Origin: Bacteroidales bacterium
Lineage (GTDB): Bacteria > Bacteroidota > Bacteroidia > Bacteroidales > F082
Direction of reading: 5' to 3'
Assembly: GCA_024400455.1 (NCBI GenBank)
Contig: JAKSMU010000008.1
Span: forward strand, 109,450-173,449
Length of the DNA stretch: 64,000 bases
Position numbers and translations under genes: made by a program. The first letter of the stretch is position 1; each line of letters opens with the position of its first letter. A model generated the notes under the pieces. The model saw nothing but the letters and a program-made list of their open reading frames with translations. It was not told where the DNA came from and did no database searches. Below are positions 16,051 through 23,598 of the stretch, piece by piece.

Positions 16051-17061
16051 TTATTCTACTGCGGGTTGATCTGAACAATTGGGCTTTCCGTGTCTTATTC
16101 TGATACTCCAAGTGTAAAATGCACGGACTTCTCCAAGAGCAGGAATATAAGTGTTGTATTTATACTCATGATTAATTACAACATATTGAATGTAATGATT
16201 GCCAAATGGTTGCTGGTGATATAATGAAAGAATCTGGGAATAATAGTATTCCATTTCATCATGAGGAATACAAATTGAATTCTGGTCCGTATTGAACGAG
16301 GTGTAAATACGGAAACAACCTGCAACTGAATCATAATGCAAATATCCGTATGTATCCCAATGGTCAACATCTGTAAAATATATTCTAGCACCATTAGAAC
16401 AAGCAATTGCTTCTCTTGATTGATAAATCCACTGAGTTATGATTTCCGGAGCACCAGTACCAATGTTTTGGCCATCACAAGTTCCTGCATAATTCCTTGG
16501 ACGCCAATCAAAAGAATCGTGATTATTTACGGGAGTAGCAGAATTGTCATAACCTCTTGTCACAACAACTATTTCCAAACCATCATTATCTCCATCTTTA
16601 CTTTGCATTTCATTGAAATTACATAAAATGCAATAAATGCTCTTTTCCGGCATATTATTCTCGTGATAAGTTTCAATAATGGACTTAACTGCCTCATTGT
16701 ATGCCAATGCCAACTGCGATAATTCTATCTGGTTTTGTGCAATCGAAACTTTAATTTTAATCGTATCATACTGATACATATTGGTTTCATAATTCGCATC
16801 ACCAAAATCGAAGTTCAACAGGTTTCCGAAATCGCGCTGAGCCTGCTCCAAGCTGATGCTTTCCCCGCCCTTGGTGGCAGAAAGCATACGCTTTTTGAAT
16901 GAAATTAGGTATTCGTCTATGTTTTCCGATGACTGAACACCTTGTTCCAAATTACTTGTTACCTGTTCTTGTTTTTCCTTTTTGCAGGAAACCACGATGG
17001 CCGAAACAAAGGCCGCTGCCACCACAGCAAGGATGGCAATAGAAATTTTTCTTGATTTCAT
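16051..17061 (-). CDS. Lipoprotein of unknown function
   Basis: 336 aa. Signal sequence with lipobox SAIVVSC near residue 26, then a KKEKQEQ linker. The first 180 residues are helical (ISLEQAQRDFGNLLNFDFGD, ELSQLALAYNEAVKSI); the second half is aromatic-rich and strand-like (YFTDVDHWDTYGYLHYDS). The frame is AT-richer than its neighbours, which may indicate transfer. No family was recognised, and it is flanked by unrelated envelope genes. A strong terminator follows. Confidence 0.7.
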   Translation of the reverse strand: MKSRKISIAILAVVAAAFVSAIVVSCKKEKQEQVTSNLEQGVQSSENIDEYLISFKKRMLSATKGGESISLEQAQRDFGNLLNFDFGDANYETNMYQYDTIKIKVSIAQNQIELSQLALAYNEAVKSIIETYHENNMPEKSIYCILCNFNEMQSKDGDNDGLEIVVVTRGYDNSATPVNNHDSFDWRPRNYAGTCDGQNIGTGAPEIITQWIYQSREAIACSNGARIYFTDVDHWDTYGYLHYDSVAGCFRIYTSFNTDQNSICIPHDEMEYYYSQILSLYHQQPFGNHYIQYVVINHEYKYNTYIPALGEVRAFYTWSIRIRHGKPNCSDQPAVE

Positions 17062-17103
17062 TGTCGTAGATTTTTAATTGTTAATAATTGATTTAATTGA
17101 CTT

Positions 17104-17484
17104 TTAATCCGTTACCGTAAACTCACCATAATACTCATCTCCATTGGGGAGCGTAAAGGTGATGATGTAATCTCCTTCAAAAGGAATGTAGAACTGCATT
17201 CCGTTTGGGGTAAGCATTGAGAGGCCCTGGACATTGCCGCCCGAAATGGTTTCCACCTCAACGACCACTTGGCCGAGATTTTCACTGAAAGATACCACCA
17301 GGCTGTGACCATTGAGCGTGGCGTGAATACTTTCGCCTTTTTCCACACCACAATGAGAAGTCTTCAAAATAATAATAATATCATGCTCGTCTTGCTTTGT
17401 TCCTTCAGCACCATGTGCGAAACCCATAGCTGCCGACGAGACGAACAGCATGAGCATCAGAACGGTTTTGAATTTTTTTGCCAT
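17104..17484 (-). CDS. Small secreted DUF3244-like protein
   Basis: 126 aa. The chosen ATG (17484) yields a signal peptide ending near GFAHG; a longer in-frame version would extend past the promoter. The mature part is a single small beta-sandwich: SIHATLNGHSLVVSFSEN, VEVETISGGNVQG, then IPFEGDYIITFTLPNG and YYGEFTV. The order and the closing Y.GEF motif resemble Bacteroides DUF3244 proteins, whose role is unknown. Confidence 0.65.
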   Translation of the reverse strand: MAKKFKTVLMLMLFVSSAAMGFAHGAEGTKQDEHDIIIILKTSHCGVEKGESIHATLNGHSLVVSFSENLGQVVVEVETISGGNVQGLSMLTPNGMQFYIPFEGDYIITFTLPNGDEYYGEFTVTD

Positions 17485-17512
17485 ATCGCATTCTGTTTGA
17501 GATTTGCATCGG

Positions 17513-17520
17513 CAAAAGTA
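17513..17520 (-). promoter_or_regulatory. -7 box for the 17104 gene
   Basis: TACTTTTG on the minus strand, 29 bases before the ATG at 17484. No well-spaced -33 element was seen. Confidence 0.45.
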
Positions 17521-17723
17521 GAATCGCAAAACAAAAACGGTGCTGGACAAATGATGGAAAGTTGATGGAAATTGTTGGACAAAACAACAATTATGATATA
17601 TATGATTAAAAATCAATTATTTATTATTTCATAACAATTGATTTCTAATTATTTGGACGCCGTCTGACAAGACTTTTGGACATCAAAAAAAATCAAGAAA
17701 ACGAACTTCAATGGCAGTTTTCC

Positions 17724-19640
17724 CTATCGAAGACCAGCCTGTCTTTTCATGAAATCTGTCAGATTTTCGTCGGTTTTAAGATACTCCTGCAGCCGGGCTG
17801 TCTTTTTTTTCACCGCACCGTAGGTCAAATTCAGCAAGGCGGCCATTTGCTTTTCTTCCAAATCGAGCAGAAGCAGATAGCAAAGCAGCAAATCCTGCGA
17901 CTTTATGCGGGGATAACGCTCACGCAACTGCGATTCCAATTCCCCGAAATGCTGATTCACCACACTGCAAAACTGCAAGCCGGCAGCCTCGTCAAGCACC
18001 ACTTCCTTATGTTCAACGGGAAGGTCTCGGGTCGTGATGCTACGCAACAGAACCGAATCCCTGATTTTCAGGCACACCGGCTCGCTGAAAAAGGCTTCGC
18101 CCTTATCGGATTTCTTCTCCATCGCGGCTTCTTTTTGTTTCACCATCTCCAGTTTCAAGGCTTCGGTTTGGGCTTTCTGTTGCTCGAACCGTTTTTCTGC
18201 TTCGTCCAGTTTTTTGCTTGCTTCGGCCTGATGCTGCTGCAATTGCTCGTCGAGTTGTTGCCTTGTAGCCTCCAATTGCTGTTTCGCCTCGTTCTCGGCA
18301 GTCTTTAAGCGATTTCGTTGTCTTTTTCTCAAAGCTAAGGCTAAAATGAGAAGCACTATCAGAACAATAGGAATCAATATGAAAAGGGTGCGCTTCACGG
18401 CCTTTTGCTGAGCCGACTTTTGCTCAGCCTCGGCTTGCCGTTGCTGTTTTCTGTTTGCATAGTCCTGATACAAGGTACTCAGTTTTGAGGCTCCCGACTT
18501 GGTTTCAGCTCCTATGCTTTTATACTGAGCCATGAACCGGATAGAGGCATCCTCTTTTGCGTGCTCGCCAAGGCTGCCATAGATTTTGCTAAGATGTTCG
18601 GCTGCTTCAATTTTAATATCAAGATCCGACTTATAATCGAATACAGGTTGCAAGTACCGAAGAGCGGAATCATAGAGGCTTTCCCTGTAATAAAGGTCTC
18701 CAATGGTAAGGTATCTGGTCAACCTTTCATCATCATCTTCGGCTTCAATAGCCATGCGTTTAAGTGTTTGCAATGCGGCATCGCCTTTTTGGTGATACAC
18801 GTAGTCATTCAGTGCCCAACTTGAACGCAAGTCGCGATAATAAACGTTAGCGGTGTCAGGCATCATGGTTAAGGCTTGTGCATAGTAGTATTCCGCGCTG
18901 TCTATTTCGTTCTTGACAGCGTATTGTATTCCAATTTTATACAAAGTGATAGGAATGCTATAGGCAGAAAGAGGTACAATGCGGAAAAATGCCAAAGCCT
19001 GTTGGGCACAAATAATGGCAGGTTCCGACATATATTGGTCTGAGAACAAGCTATAAAGCCTATTGAAAGTCAGCCCCATGAACTGCGCTTTTTTACCTGC
19101 CAGGTTTTCTGTCTTATAATGGATTTCCATAATTTCCACAGTTTTCAGATATTCCGTGCAGGCATCAACCACACTGTCCTGCTCATAATATCCTACCCCA
19201 TTAATGTAATGTGCCCGCGCATCAAGGAAAACGGTGTTGTCTGTAGAGACGCGATTCATCGCGTCTCTGCCATCAGTCACCACAATTGAATCGAAGTAAT
19301 CCACCGCTTTCAGCAGTTCTTCGCGGTTGGTCTGCTCGCAATCGTTCTTATAAAGCAATTCGGAAAGCAGAATTTGGAAATAATGCCCGTCAAATGTACT
19401 CAGGCTGTCGGCCTTGGGGGAAGACGCAAAATCCACCAGCACCATCAGCGCACTGTCGGGCTGTTGCCATAGCAGGCTGTCAATGGCTTGTAATTGTTTG
19501 TTAGGAGACACGATATTCCCGCTTTCGCTGGGAAATGCTTTGCATTCGACGCAGTCAATGACGAGCGTCTCTACAGGGTGCCGCGAAGAGCATCCCGCAA
19601 CAACCACGGCAAGAAACAATATGAGATGTTTCAGTTTCAT
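17724..19640 (-). CDS. TPR transmembrane regulator with C-terminal HTH
   Basis: 638 aa. Seen in order: signal/lipobox (VVVAGC, residues 12-17), TPR-like helical repeats (about 30-400), one transmembrane helix (about 416-436, LFILIPIVLIVLLILALAL), a long Gln/Glu-rich coiled coil (about 440-510), and a C-terminal LuxR-like HTH (about 585-625). This is the architecture of Bacteroidales TPR regulators that span the inner membrane and bind DNA in the cytoplasm. A palindromic dispersed repeat is embedded in frame, giving residues about 124-133 (RDAMNRVSTD), and a second repeat core lies near residue 22. An in-frame start 33 bases upstream is rejected because a -7 box lies between. Confidence 0.75.
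   Translation of the reverse strand: MKLKHLILFLAVVVAGCSSRHPVETLVIDCVECKAFPSESGNIVSPNKQLQAIDSLLWQQPDSALMVLVDFASSPKADSLSTFDGHYFQILLSELLYKNDCEQTNREELLKAVDYFDSIVVTDGRDAMNRVSTDNTVFLDARAHYINGVGYYEQDSVVDACTEYLKTVEIMEIHYKTENLAGKKAQFMGLTFNRLYSLFSDQYMSEPAIICAQQALAFFRIVPLSAYSIPITLYKIGIQYAVKNEIDSAEYYYAQALTMMPDTANVYYRDLRSSWALNDYVYHQKGDAALQTLKRMAIEAEDDDERLTRYLTIGDLYYRESLYDSALRYLQPVFDYKSDLDIKIEAAEHLSKIYGSLGEHAKEDASIRFMAQYKSIGAETKSGASKLSTLYQDYANRKQQRQAEAEQKSAQQKAVKRTLFILIPIVLIVLLILALALRKRQRNRLKTAENEAKQQLEATRQQLDEQLQQHQAEASKKLDEAEKRFEQQKAQTEALKLEMVKQKEAAMEKKSDKGEAFFSEPVCLKIRDSVLLRSITTRDLPVEHKEVVLDEAAGLQFCSVVNQHFGELESQLRERYPRIKSQDLLLCYLLLLDLEEKQMAALLNLTYGAVKKKTARLQEYLKTDENLTDFMKRQAGLR
19243..19270. repeat. Dispersed palindrome GTAGAGACGC type, inside a gene
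   Basis: GAGACGCGATTCATCGCGTCTC, the same palindrome as at 27718-27745. It lies in frame in the TPR regulator, where homologues would not be expected to need it. A half copy (GCGTCTCTAC) lies at 19568-19577 in the same gene and another (GTAGAGACGC on the minus strand) at about 14125-14134. Confidence 0.7.
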
Positions 19641-19645
19641 TGCCG

Positions 19646-19653
19646 CAAAGATA
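19646..19653 (-). promoter_or_regulatory. -7 box for the TPR regulator
   Basis: TATCTTTG on the minus strand, only 5 bases before the ATG at 19640, implying a very short leader or a leaderless transcript. No clear -33 element. Confidence 0.4.
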
Positions 19654-19775
19654 GGAAAAAACACGGACAACAACCTGAACGCAGATTAATTTTTGAGAGG
19701 ACCAACACCTTACGCTTTCCTCACGACATTTGCAGGTTTTGTGGAACAAAAAGCAACTTCACGCCTAGCAATGTT

Positions 19776-20690
19776 TTAACGGACGACAGATTCCTTCCGC
19801 TTAGCCAACGTTTCAAGCAGAAGGACAAGGCCTGCGCCCAACAAGGCGAACGCCACTGCAACAAGCAATTCCGATGAAAGCGGCGGCCAGGAAAAGATGT
19901 ATTCCGACACATCGGGACTAGTCGTTTTCCATGGATAAACAACAGGCAGACTGCCCAACATGAAACCCGACAGCACCGACAAGGTCTCGTCGCGCCATTC
20001 CTTCATCAGCCACGAAAGCAAATGCGAAAACATGACAATGCTGACAACTGCGCCCAAAGCAAAAGGCAACAAGGTTTTCATGCCTTGGCCGAATGTGGCC
20101 CAATGCGTCAGATTCGGAATCGCCTCCGTGACAATCAATTCATAATTTCCCATTAACAACATCAAGTGAGAGCCTGAAATGCCAGGAACAACCATACCTG
20201 TTGTGCCAATGATGCCGCAAAGGAAAAGATACCAAAACGAATCGTTTGAAACCGGGTTGGAGCGAATCGATAACAAAAAAGAAACCGCCGTGCCCAAAAC
20301 CATAAGCAGCACGATTTTCAGATTCACTTGCTCCAAAGTCTTCAGGATGTAAATCACCGAAGCCACAATCAGGCCAATGAAAAAAGACCATGTGTAGACT
20401 TCATGTGAGGAAAAAACAGATTTCAAAAAGACCGCCGTCAGCACCATGCCTGCCAAAACGCCGAACATCAATATGGAAAGGAATTTCAAGTCGGTGCGTC
20501 TGGCAAATTCCGGAAAGCGACGCTCACGGAGCAGCTTGAAATTCTTATGATTCAGCGATTTGATTGAATTGACAAAACGTTCGAAAACGCCCAAAATCAG
20601 CGAGATGGTGCCACTCGACACGGGCAGCACATTCACCACGCCCATACTGATACCCTTTGAAAAGATAGAGATGATTTCAGAAATCTTCAT
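19776..20690 (-). CDS. DUF368 undecaprenyl-phosphate transporter (PopT-like)
   Basis: 304 aa polytopic inner-membrane protein. The DUF368 N-terminal signature is present (GISMGVVNVLPVSSGTISLILG), followed by eight to nine hydrophobic segments and a repeated half with VVPGISGSHLMLLMGNY. DUF368 proteins were shown in other bacteria to recycle undecaprenyl phosphate across the membrane for cell-envelope synthesis. The ATG at 20690 is preferred over a TTG three codons upstream. It stands alone between the TPR regulator and rimO, on the same strand. Confidence 0.85.
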   Translation of the reverse strand: MKISEIISIFSKGISMGVVNVLPVSSGTISLILGVFERFVNSIKSLNHKNFKLLRERRFPEFARRTDLKFLSILMFGVLAGMVLTAVFLKSVFSSHEVYTWSFFIGLIVASVIYILKTLEQVNLKIVLLMVLGTAVSFLLSIRSNPVSNDSFWYLFLCGIIGTTGMVVPGISGSHLMLLMGNYELIVTEAIPNLTHWATFGQGMKTLLPFALGAVVSIVMFSHLLSWLMKEWRDETLSVLSGFMLGSLPVVYPWKTTSPDVSEYIFSWPPLSSELLVAVAFALLGAGLVLLLETLAKRKESVVR

Positions 20691-20754
20691 GTATCGCAAA
20701 ACTCAATCTGCTTAAATAACGCACAAAATTGAATTTTGTTGCATGAAGCGATTT

Positions 20755-22050
20755 TTACTTTCCAATTACTTCCGCATAGCAGTCGAAATAATCGGCCTGC
20801 GTGATTTTCACCTGATAGAATTGTCCGATTTCCAATTCGTTGTCAGCGGAAATCAAAATCTCGTCATCCACTTCCGGCGAATCGTATTGTGAACGGGCAA
20901 TGTAATAATCACCTTCCAAGCGGTCGACCAAGACTTTTTCAGTTTTGCCGACACGCATTCCGTTGATTTCAAGCGAGATATCCTGTTGGATAGCCATCAG
21001 TCTGTCGACACGTTCCTGTTTCACCTCATCAGGGACATCGTCTTCCATTTCGTAAGCCGGCGTGCCTTCCTCGGGAGAATAGGCAAAAACGCCAGCACGT
21101 TCAAAACGCATATCGCGGACAAACTGACAGAGTTCTTCAAAATCCGCTTCAGTCTCGCCAGGGAAACCAACGATGAAAGTCGTGCGGAAAGCAATGTCAG
21201 GCACATGCTTGCGCACATTTTCGACAAAACCAATGGTCTGCTCACGGTCGACACCGCGGCGCATACGCTTCAAAATTAATGTGGTGATGTGTTGCAGAGG
21301 CAAGTCGATGTAATGGCAAAGTTTCGGATTTTCGCGCATCAAATCGAGCAATTCATTCGGAAAACCGAGCGGATAACCGTAATGCAAGCGAATCCATTCA
21401 AAGCCATCAATCTTACACAACTCCTTGACCAATTCCACGATATGCGATTTGCCATCTAAGTCAATGCCGTAATAGGTCAAATCTTGCGCAATGAGAATCA
21501 ACTCCCTGACACCTTTCTTGGCCAACATTTGCGCTTCTTCAAGAAGTTTGTTCATTGGCACGGATACATGACTGCCGCGAATCAGCGGAATGGCACAGAA
21601 AGCACAACGGCGGTTGCAGCCTTCCGAAATTTTCAGATAAGCGTAATGCTTCGGCGTGGACAAAACACGCTGCGTGACGAAGCCACATGGCACATCTTCC
21701 TTCAGAATGTCAGCGGCCACCTTATCGACGCTTTCAACGCCATACCAGGCATCAACCTCGTGGATTTCCTCCTGCAATTCCTTACGGAAACGCTGCGAGA
21801 GGCAGCCCATCACATACAGTTTGCTGATTTTATTCTGCTTACGCAATTCCGCATATTCCAAAATCGTGTCGATGGATTCCTCTTGGGCATCGCCGATGAA
21901 GCCACAGGTATTAATCATCACCACATCCGATTTGCGGTCGGAATCGTGACGAATAAGGAATTGTTTTTCGAGCAAGGCTGCAAGATGTTCAGAATCCACC
22001 TTATTCTTTGAGCAGCCAAGCGTTACGATATTAAAAACAGGTTTTCTCAT
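20755..22050 (-). CDS. rimO: Ribosomal protein S12 methylthiotransferase RimO
   Basis: 431 aa radical SAM methylthiotransferase that modifies an aspartate of ribosomal protein S12. The N-terminal UPF0004 domain carries Cys13, Cys49 and Cys83 (GCSKNKVDSE, NTCGF, MGCLSQ), and the radical SAM cluster uses Cys145, Cys149, Cys152 (CNRRCAFC). The C-terminal TRAM domain ends near residue 431. The length is normal. The ATG overlaps the ftsY stop by four bases (ATGA), as is usual in Bacteroidales ftsY-rimO pairs. Confidence 0.97.
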   Translation of the reverse strand: MRKPVFNIVTLGCSKNKVDSEHLAALLEKQFLIRHDSDRKSDVVMINTCGFIGDAQEESIDTILEYAELRKQNKISKLYVMGCLSQRFRKELQEEIHEVDAWYGVESVDKVAADILKEDVPCGFVTQRVLSTPKHYAYLKISEGCNRRCAFCAIPLIRGSHVSVPMNKLLEEAQMLAKKGVRELILIAQDLTYYGIDLDGKSHIVELVKELCKIDGFEWIRLHYGYPLGFPNELLDLMRENPKLCHYIDLPLQHITTLILKRMRRGVDREQTIGFVENVRKHVPDIAFRTTFIVGFPGETEADFEELCQFVRDMRFERAGVFAYSPEEGTPAYEMEDDVPDEVKQERVDRLMAIQQDISLEINGMRVGKTEKVLVDRLEGDYYIARSQYDSPEVDDEILISADNELEIGQFYQVKITQADYFDCYAEVIGK

Positions 22051-23009
22051 TCAAACAAGCTATCGACAAAAGCCTTTCTGTCAAAGATTTGGAGATGATC
22101 GATGCCTTCGCCAACGCCAATGTATTTTACAGGAATCTTGAACTGGTCGGAAATGCCGATGACAACGCCACCCTTTGCCGTACCGTCAAGTTTCGTCAAA
22201 GCCAATGCATTGACTTCGGTAGCAGCCGTGAATTGCTTGGCCTGTTCGATGGCATTTTGGCCTGTAGAAGCATCCAAAACCAGCAACACTTCATGCGGTG
22301 CATCGGGAACGACTTTCTGCATGACGGTCTTAATCTTAGTCAGTTCGCGCATCAAGTTGACCTTGTTGTGCAAACGACCAGCCGTATCAATAATGACGAC
22401 ATCGGCATCCTGAGCCACAGCCGACTTGATGGTATCGAAAGCCACTGATGCCGGATCAGCACCCATGCCCTGCTGGACAATCGGCACGCCTACCCTATCG
22501 GCCCAAATCTGCAACTGCTCAACAGCGGCAGCGCGGAAAGTATCGGAAGCGCCAAGAACGACTTTCTTGCCTGCATTCTTGAAATTATGAGCCAGTTTGC
22601 CAATGGTCGTGGTCTTGCCCACACCATTCACGCCGACCACCATGATGACATACGGCTTCTTATCGGCAGGAATGTCGAATGTGGTTCCATCACCAGATTC
22701 ATTTTCCTGCAACAAGGCAGCGATTTCCTCTTTCAGGATGGAATTCAACTCATTGGTACCGACATACTTGTCGCGAGCCACGCGCGCCTGGATACGGTCG
22801 ATGATTTTCAGGGTCGTTTCGACACCGACATCAGAGGTGATGAGAATCTCTTCAAGATTGTCAAGCACCTCATCATCGACAGTCGACTTGCCCATGATGG
22901 CTTTTGTGATTTTGGAGAAAACGGAAGTCTTGGTCTTTTCCAAACCTTTGTCAAGGTCTTCCTTGGTCTCCTTTTCCTTTTTCTTCGTTAAGAATGAGAA
23001 CAGGCCCAT
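22047..23009 (-). CDS. ftsY: Signal recognition particle receptor FtsY
   Basis: 320 aa SRP GTPase that docks ribosome-SRP complexes at the inner membrane. A short basic N-terminal segment (KKKEKETKED) is followed by the N domain and the G domain: P-loop GVNGVGKT at residues 126-133, then DTFRAAAVEQL, DTAGR and TKLDG. The short acidic region is typical of this phylum. The start at 23009 (MGLFSFLTKK) is chosen over an upstream in-frame codon. Translationally coupled to rimO. Confidence 0.97.
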   Translation of the reverse strand: MGLFSFLTKKKEKETKEDLDKGLEKTKTSVFSKITKAIMGKSTVDDEVLDNLEEILITSDVGVETTLKIIDRIQARVARDKYVGTNELNSILKEEIAALLQENESGDGTTFDIPADKKPYVIMVVGVNGVGKTTTIGKLAHNFKNAGKKVVLGASDTFRAAAVEQLQIWADRVGVPIVQQGMGADPASVAFDTIKSAVAQDADVVIIDTAGRLHNKVNLMRELTKIKTVMQKVVPDAPHEVLLVLDASTGQNAIEQAKQFTAATEVNALALTKLDGTAKGGVVIGISDQFKIPVKYIGVGEGIDHLQIFDRKAFVDSLFE

Positions 23010-23046
23010 AATGCTTTGTTTTGGAAGGGGACCGGTTTTTTTCAGC

Positions 23047-23074
23047 ACGTCCTTTCGACGAGCTCAAGGAACTG
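23047..23074. repeat. Dispersed intergenic motif (TTCGACGAGCTCAAGG type)
   Basis: CCTTTCGACGAGCTCAAGG resembles the widespread TTCGACAAGCTCAGG intergenic repeat seen in many bacterial genomes, including Bacteroidota. It lies in the ftsY leader. Only one copy is visible here. Confidence 0.4.
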
Positions 23075-23102
23075 ATTTTCCCTTCGGTTATAAAAACGAA
23101 AA

Positions 23103-23138
23103 AATAGCTCTTCCATAAGTTGTTATGGAAAAGCTATT
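23103..23138 (-). terminator. Terminator after rpmG-DUF4295
   Basis: 16-base stem with one mismatch (AATAGCTCTTCCATAA / TTATGGAAAAGCTATT), loop of 4, followed on the minus strand by a T-rich run. It separates the ribosomal unit from ftsY. Confidence 0.75.
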
Positions 23139-23160
23139 AAAATTCACCTAATTAAGCAAT

Positions 23161-23313
23161 TTATCTCTTGGCGAGGAATTCCTGAACCTTGTCAGCAGGA
23201 ACTACTGTTTCTTCGAAATAGTAAGCACCAGTCTTTTCTGAGCGCTTCATTCTGATAATCTTGCTAAAGGTCTTATCCAAGCTACGAAGTGTAGCAACAG
23301 CTTTCTTTGCCAT
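23161..23313 (-). CDS. DUF4295 family protein
   Basis: 50 aa basic protein (MAKKAVATLRSLDKTFSKII ... EFLAKR). This is the Bacteroidota-specific DUF4295 family, always found next to rpmG and ftsY and probably ribosome-associated, though its function is not proved. It starts 9 bases after the rpmG stop. Confidence 0.92.
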   Translation of the reverse strand: MAKKAVATLRSLDKTFSKIIRMKRSEKTGAYYFEETVVPADKVQEFLAKR

Positions 23314-23322
23314 AACTATAAA

Positions 23323-23511
23323 TTATTTAATCTCCTTGTGGAGGGTCATTTTCTTAAGGATTGGGTTATACTTCATCAACTCCAAACGGTCAGGAGTGTT
23401 CTTCTTGTTCTTCATGGTATAATATCTGGATGTGCCAGGCATACCACTTGCCTTATGTTCGGTGCATTCGAGGATGACCTTTACACGTGCGTCTTTCTGT
23501 TTCTTTGACAT
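23323..23511 (-). CDS. rpmG: 50S ribosomal protein L33
   Basis: 62 aa, basic. The L33 signature is clear: [34 protein letters not shown] single cysteine marks the zinc-free (C-minus) form. In Bacteroidales the usual order is rpmB, rpmG, DUF4295, ftsY, rimO; no rpmB is present in the 87 bases upstream, where ftcD ends instead. It has its own promoter. Confidence 0.95.
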   Translation of the reverse strand: MSKKQKDARVKVILECTEHKASGMPGTSRYYTMKNKKNTPDRLELMKYNPILKKMTLHKEIK

Positions 23512-23539
23512 TGCTTATCTTCCTTTCAAATTTGGACTG

Positions 23540-23570
23540 CAAAAATAGATAATTTTTCCATTCCTGCAAC
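23540..23570 (-). promoter_or_regulatory. Promoter of rpmG-DUF4295
   Basis: Minus-strand -7 box TATTTTTG at 23547-23540 and a GTTG at 23570-23567 with a 19-base spacer. Confidence 0.55.
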
Positions 23571-23598
23571 CGCTTTTGCAATATTTTTTATAACTAAC

